Of a stretch of 38,120 nucleotides of DNA, positions 33,872 through 38,120 are shown one piece after another. The notes under the pieces are model-generated. The model did not search any database. It was not told the DNA's origin and saw only the letters and a list, made by a program, of their open reading frames with translations. Position 1 is the stretch's first letter. Every line of letters starts with the position of its first letter. The position numbers and the translations under genes were made by a program. Source of the stretch: Allomyces arbusculus (lineage: Eukaryota; Blastocladiomycota; Blastocladiomycetes; Blastocladiales; Blastocladiaceae); NCBI GenBank assembly GCA_027604705.1, contig JADHYV010000122.1:1-38120 (forward strand), in the 5' to 3' direction.

Positions 33872-36517
33872 ATGGCCGCATCGTGCAGTCTGCGGCGCGA
33901 CCACCGGCTGCTCGCGCGCGTTGTCGAAGCGCGGTTCCCGGACCTGGCCTCCGACTCCATTGACGCGTTTGCCGTCCTGCGCGTCGTCTACGCCGCAAAC
34001 GACGGAGGCGCGCTCTCGATCGTGACCAATACCGGCGACGACCGAATTGCATCGGCGCCCGGCACGCTGGGTTCAAATGGCCAGCTCGCGACCCCGCCGT
34101 TGCCGCCGGCAGCTCCGCAGCGTCGTAAACGGTCGCTGATCCCGCGTGCATCACCGTCGCTGTCGCCCGCCGAGTCGCGCACGGCACCGCAGACGTACAA
34201 GACGCACACTGTGCGCGGCAAGGACAAGGACAAGTCGGTATTCTGGGACCAGGAGTTTGAGGTCGAATTTGAAGCGGATCTGCGGCAAGTTGACAGTACG
34301 TCTTGCTGGAAGCGGTGCTTGCACTGACTGGTTCTGTTTGATGGTGCTAATCCATGTGCACGGACGCGCACGTCCTTCCAACCCGATAGTCGAGGTCTGG
34401 AGCAAGCGACTGCTCAAGGACACGCTCATGGGCACGGCCACGATCCACGCGACGCAGCTGGCACCTGGCAAGCCGACCGAATCGTGGCACCCGCTCAAGC
34501 TGGCCGAGTCGTCGGGCAACAGCGGCTCGATCCGAATACGGCTGACCTACACCAACGAGTACATTTTGCCGCTGCCCGTATTCAAGCCGCTCGTCACGGT
34601 CATGATCGATCCGCAAATGCACGTGATTACGTGCATGGAGCGCGTCGTCGAGGACCGCGACGAGACGGCGCGCGTACTGCTGCACGTCATGTTCAGTATT
34701 CAGCTGCACGACCAGTACCTCGAGTCGGTTTGCGCGGCCGAACTCGAGCACACGGCCGACCCGGCACTGCTCTTCCGCGCCAACTCGCTCGCGTCCAAGT
34801 CGGTCGACCATTTCATGAAGTTGGTCGCGGTCTCGTATCTCGGCAACCTGTTGCGGCCCGTCATCAAGACGATCATGACCGATAACCGCAAGTGCGAGCT
34901 TGACCCACTGCGCATGACGGACCGGACCGCGGGTGTGGCATCTTCAGGGTCGTGTGAACACCTCGAAGAGAGCCTGGTAGTGCTCGAAAGCTACATCAAG
35001 TGGATCGTGGAGCGGCTCGTGGCCACGATCGACGACTTCCCGCCGCAACTGCGGTCGGTCTTTGCCATGCTCCGTGCTAGAGTTACGCGCAAGTGGCCTG
35101 ACCACCCAGAGTGCAACTACACGGTCGTCTCGTCGTTCCTGTTCCTGCGATTCATCAATGCTGCAATCCTTGGTCCGAAACTGTTTGGCCTCTGCGACAC
35201 GTTCCCGAACCCAACTGTCGCGCGCACGCTCACGCTCGTCTCCAAGTCGCTGCAGCAGCTCGCCAACTTTTCCACGTTCGACGGTGCCAAGGAACCGTTC
35301 ATGACGCCGCTCAACCCGATTCTCACGGAATTGATCCCAACGCTCAAGGCTTACCTCGACGCGGTCTCCCAGCCAGTGGTAGGAGGACCGTCGACGCCCG
35401 GTATGTCCTCGACGCCGTCGTCGCTCCCGTCGTCGCCCGTCACGCCCGATACGCCCATGTCGTTGTCGGTGCACCCGGGCGCGACCGAGGCGCGCAGTCC
35501 CGGGACGACGCGGCGAAGGCTGGTGCACATTATTTTCGGCAAGGACGCGTCGTCCTCCTCGTCCTCCTCGACGTCGACGCCGGCGCTCGACAAGGGAAGC
35601 GGGGGGCGGTCGGGATCGTCGTCGGCCGTGTCGACACTTGGGCTCGGCGCGCCGGAACCGCTGAAGAGCTTTGGTTCGTGTCCCGTCGGTTTTTGGTGGC
35701 GAAGGACCTTGCCTCTCCTGACTGGACGTGTCCGGTGTAGACATTGAGCGACAACTATCCGACCTGTTCCGGCTACTTTCCAAGAACATCGCCGCGATGC
35801 AAGCCGGTGCGAGACCCGTCGAAGCGCCGACCATCAACCGGCTCGCCATCATTCTGCGCGAAATCGCGTCCATTAAGCAGCGCCGGCTCTCGCAGACGCC
35901 CTCGCAGGCCATTCTCTCGGCCGTCTCGTCCGGATTCTCCAAGTCGCAGAGCGACGTGCAGCTCACGCTTCCGACGGCGTCTTCCACTCCGGCACCGACG
36001 TCATCATCGAGCTCAGCGACGAAGCGGCCCACGACCGTGGCGCTCGTCACACGGTTCGACAATAACACGTCGTCGATGCGGTCGCGCAGCTCGATTGAGC
36101 TGAGACGGTCCGGGTCGTTCCGCGAGTCCAACCCGCAGTCGCCGGGCGGGAACGCGTCGGCAAGTTTTGATATGGATGCGCAGGACGAGGAAGGTGGAGT
36201 GCGCGGTGGAGAGGGAGTTCCGCTCAAGCATCGGCACGCGTCGGCACCGTTGGTTGTCGTCGTAAGTGGAGAGGAGGATGGTCGAGGACTGTGATTTGGG
36301 AACACGGACGGACGAGGTGGGGGGCGGGTCTGGAGGGCGGAGACTCGAACTGCGTGGAATACAAAAGACATTTGAGGGCGGGGCCAATGCTCGTCCGATA
36401 TTTGTCCGCCTTGGCCGCTTCTGCCGGAGCGGGTACATGGGCCGCAGCTTCTTTCCGGACCGCATCACGGTGCACATCGACTCCAACCGTGTGATTACGA
36501 AGTTTTCGCGCGGTTAA
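33872..36517 (+). CDS. C2 and RasGAP domain protein
   Basis: Exons 33872-34295, 34390-35673, 35741-36261 and probably 36377-36517 give 789 residues. A C2 domain (about 10-205) begins RLLARVVEARFPDLASDS and continues through KSVFWDQEFEVEF and VEVWSKRLLKDTLMGTATI, with a basic Pro/Ser-rich insertion. The RasGAP domain (about 215-470) has LLFRANSLASKSVDHFMKL, with the Arg finger near 268, and the FLR motif in FLFLRFINAAILGPKLFGL. It should speed GTP hydrolysis by Ras at membranes, like RASAL/SynGAP-type proteins. A long Ser/Thr/Pro-rich linker follows, then a helical segment (DIERQLSDLFRLLSKNIAAM) and another Ser-rich region. The GTAAGT donor at 36262 is strong, but the last exon, ending VITKFSRG, is a tentative choice. 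Without it the frame stops at 36294. Confidence 0.88.
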
Positions 36518-37086
36518 TTCTCATTGATTATGTTGGAGCAACCCTGAGCTGGTTGGTTGATTGGTCGCGGTGGTGCCGATTTGCGGTCAACAGGCAAGGG
36601 TCATGGCGTGACCGCTTTGGATGATTGCCAATGCTTGCTAAATACTTGATCAGGAAAGAGGGTAGATTCTGAAATAACTCAGCTGTTCCGGCGCCGCTCG
36701 CGCAGCCCCCACATGTTGTGGATCCGCACATCATGTCGGTGCGCTGCACTCCAAGTCTCCAAACCACAGTGCATCACCACAGCATGGTACATGCCAATGA
36801 TCAATGGCGCGTCGCGTGCGGAAGCATCACGCTCCCTTTTGTCATCCTTATTCTCTGAGCTCCTGGAAGCGTTACTTGCGCGTCAAGGGGCGCGCATACA
36901 CCAGGTCCCATTTGAAGGCATCAATGGCTTCTGCACACTTGCTTTCACGCCCAGTCGGCAAACGCGTCAAAAACACCGACACACCCTTGCACGTACGCAA
37001 AACGAGTGGCTCAAGCGTGCATGTGTTTGTCCATCCGCGGCTAACGCGGAGCAACTACATCCACGCGCCTAAATTTCGCCACCATA
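36518..37086. other. Gene-poor stretch after RasGAP
   Basis: These 569 bases have lower GC than the genes. Open frames on both strands (36804-37274 plus, 36872-37054 minus) overlap and show no family motif. Neither can be preferred, so nothing is assigned. Confidence 0.35.
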
Positions 37087-37385
37087 ATGTGCGACGAGAA
37101 CTTGCCTGGCTTCCACATCCCAGAATGGGAGACGGTTCTGATCGGCAATGTCATGATTCTGGACGAGTCGAAGTCGAGCGACGCCCTCGAGGTACGGATG
37201 TCGATTGGTACTTGACTTCCAGAGCGACGCGCTCCCAGAGTCTGAACAATCCCCCCCTCCCCCCCCCCCCATAGAAAACGCCGTGGCGCAGACCGACCTG
37301 CCAAAGAATTGCCGGCTTTCGTTTAAACGGCTGGATGGACCGCATTGAAAGGATCACCGTCGACCTGGACGAAAACAAAATGTGA
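37087..37385 (+). CDS. Possible small two-exon protein, unrecognised
   Basis: Exon 37087-37191 (ATG...LIGNVMILDESKSSDALE) can be spliced in phase 0 from a GTACGG donor to exon 37275-37385 (...WMDRIERITVDLDENKM, then TGA), giving 72 residues. The 83-bp intron would end in an almost pure C tract followed by ATAG. Codon usage in the last part (ATC ACC GTC GAC CTG GAC) resembles the real genes of the window. The size, splice pattern and frame agreement are suggestive, but no family is recognised and it could be chance or a fragment. Confidence 0.22.
37251..37270 (+). repeat. Poly-C tract
   Basis: Nineteen C and one T in 20 bases, directly before CATAG. It may be the polypyrimidine tract of an intron in a possible small gene, or simply a homopolymer run. 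Its exact length is prone to sequencing error. Confidence 0.9.
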
Positions 37386-38033
37386 TCAAGCGCCTCGCGT
37401 GGGGCTAGGAATATCTGGTTTGCTCCAGAAACTGATCATCGCCCCATCAGTTGCAGATTGACATCAAGTGTGGGTTGATGAGCGGATGTCGATTGTGCTG
37501 CCGTCGACATTGATTCAGTTTGACGTAATCGGGCGTTGCGGCCGGATTCTTCGACAATTCGGTGCGCGGGAGGTTGGTGGGATTCCCGTTCTCCACCCGG
37601 TCGTTGCGGTGCATCAGTCTGATTGTGAGAATGCATGAAGGCCTGCAAACGTGGGGCAATAAACGTGCCTCGTTCTTGCCATTGACGTAGTTTGCCCCAG
37701 CGTCTTGCCCACGAGCTCTGGCCCCAGAACGGAATATTGTTCTTGGTCATGCTTTGGTCGATGAGGCCATTCAGTGTTGCCATAATTGCTCAGTCAGTGT
37801 TGGCCAGCACTCAAAACAGACATGGGTGAATGGTGGAGCCACATGTGTGTAAGTCCCTTCGAAAGAAGGATTCAGCAGGCAGTCGACTCACGTTGGACTG
37901 AGCCGGAGCAATGGCCAAAAAACTAATCACTTGATCACATATTGAACGATGTATTGTAGCACAGAGCGCGACACTACTGCGCGCGGGTATTCAAGACGAG
38001 CCACGTGGGATCCCTCACGCCATAACCGACTGG
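37386..38033. other. Gene-poor stretch near the right edge
   Basis: About 650 bases without a supported gene. A minus-strand frame (37783-37436, starting MATLNGLIDQSMTKNNIPFW) has an ATG but no recognisable motif, and an overlapping frame (37659-37447) looks equally plausible. The stretch also contains the 3' flank of the gene that enters from the right edge on the minus strand. Confidence 0.35.
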
Positions 38034-38120
38034 TTACAAGCGAGCGGCCGACTGCGAACGCTTGCCGCTGGGCGACGCAGCACGCTGTTGTTGTTGCTGC
38101 GCCTGCGCATGCTGCTGCTT
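38034..38120 (-). CDS. 3' end of a Gln-rich protein gene (partial)
   Basis: The minus strand reads in one frame from the window edge to TAA at 38036-38034, encoding 28 residues: a Gln/Ala-rich run (QQHAQAQQQQQ) and a basic Ser-rich end (RAASPSGKRSQSAARL). The low-complexity Gln run with GC-rich codons and a clean stop suggests the C-terminus of a larger protein that lies mostly outside the window. Nothing more can be said about its function. Confidence 0.4.
   Translation of the reverse strand, partial: KQQHAQAQQQQQRAASPSGKRSQSAARL

Noticed and set aside
37436-37783. 115-residue minus-strand open frame (MATLNGLIDQSM...)
   Set aside because: No family motif, mixed codon use and a competing overlapping frame, so there is not enough to call a gene.

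Overview
This window looks like nuclear DNA from an early-diverging (zoosporic or chytrid-grade) fungus. It is GC-rich. Genes are 0.1-0.8 kb apart on both strands, and almost all introns are short (about 60-140 bp, GT...AG, acceptors often TAG). Three things point to the lineage: a fungal CrtI/AL-1 type phytoene desaturase, a DUF1688/Urc4 protein, and a methylmalonyl-CoA epimerase, which Dikarya generally lack and early fungi keep. An Sfi1-type centrin-binding protein also fits a cell with centrioles. Blastocladiomycota is a reasonable guess, but it cannot be proved from this sequence.

Layout, left to right. 1-1400: a weak local duplication and an isolated, broken piece of glucosamine-6-phosphate synthase (GFAT). 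1399-4209 (+): seven-exon Sfi1-like repeat protein. 4548-5147 (+): mitochondrial methylmalonyl-CoA epimerase. 5672-9504 (-): RPB2. 10253-11631 (+): mitochondrial-type cysteine synthase. 11778-15761 (-): long low-complexity/coiled-coil protein with a taxilin-like stretch and a Gly-Ser tail encoded by a 12-bp tandem repeat. 16130-18026 (-): phytoene desaturase. 18692-21756 (-): GRIP-domain golgin. 22230-23138 (+): cyclophilin. 23226-24078 (-): secreted six-cysteine protein with Lys-rich and acidic tails. 24795-26831 (+): RFT1. 26992-31035 (-): tandem F-box/LRR-like family with one intact member between two decayed copies. 31576-33231 (+): DUF1688/Urc4. 33872-36517 (+): C2-RasGAP protein. 36518-38033: gene-poor. 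38034-38120 (-): the Gln-rich 3' end of a gene that runs off the window.

Exon joins were deduced by hand from frame, splice sites and family conservation. For every multi-exon model the joined coding length is a multiple of three. The genes are mostly housekeeping (transcription, secretory pathway, mitochondrial metabolism, centrosome, Ras signalling) and do not form an obvious pathway cluster. I found no CRISPR array, tRNA, rRNA, virus-like element or recognisable transposon. The items most worth a second look are the F-box birth-and-death cluster, the epimerase and its open intron, a likely GC-AG intron in RFT1, the QTD motif ladder in the golgin, and the secreted six-cysteine protein. I see no clear undescribed system here.
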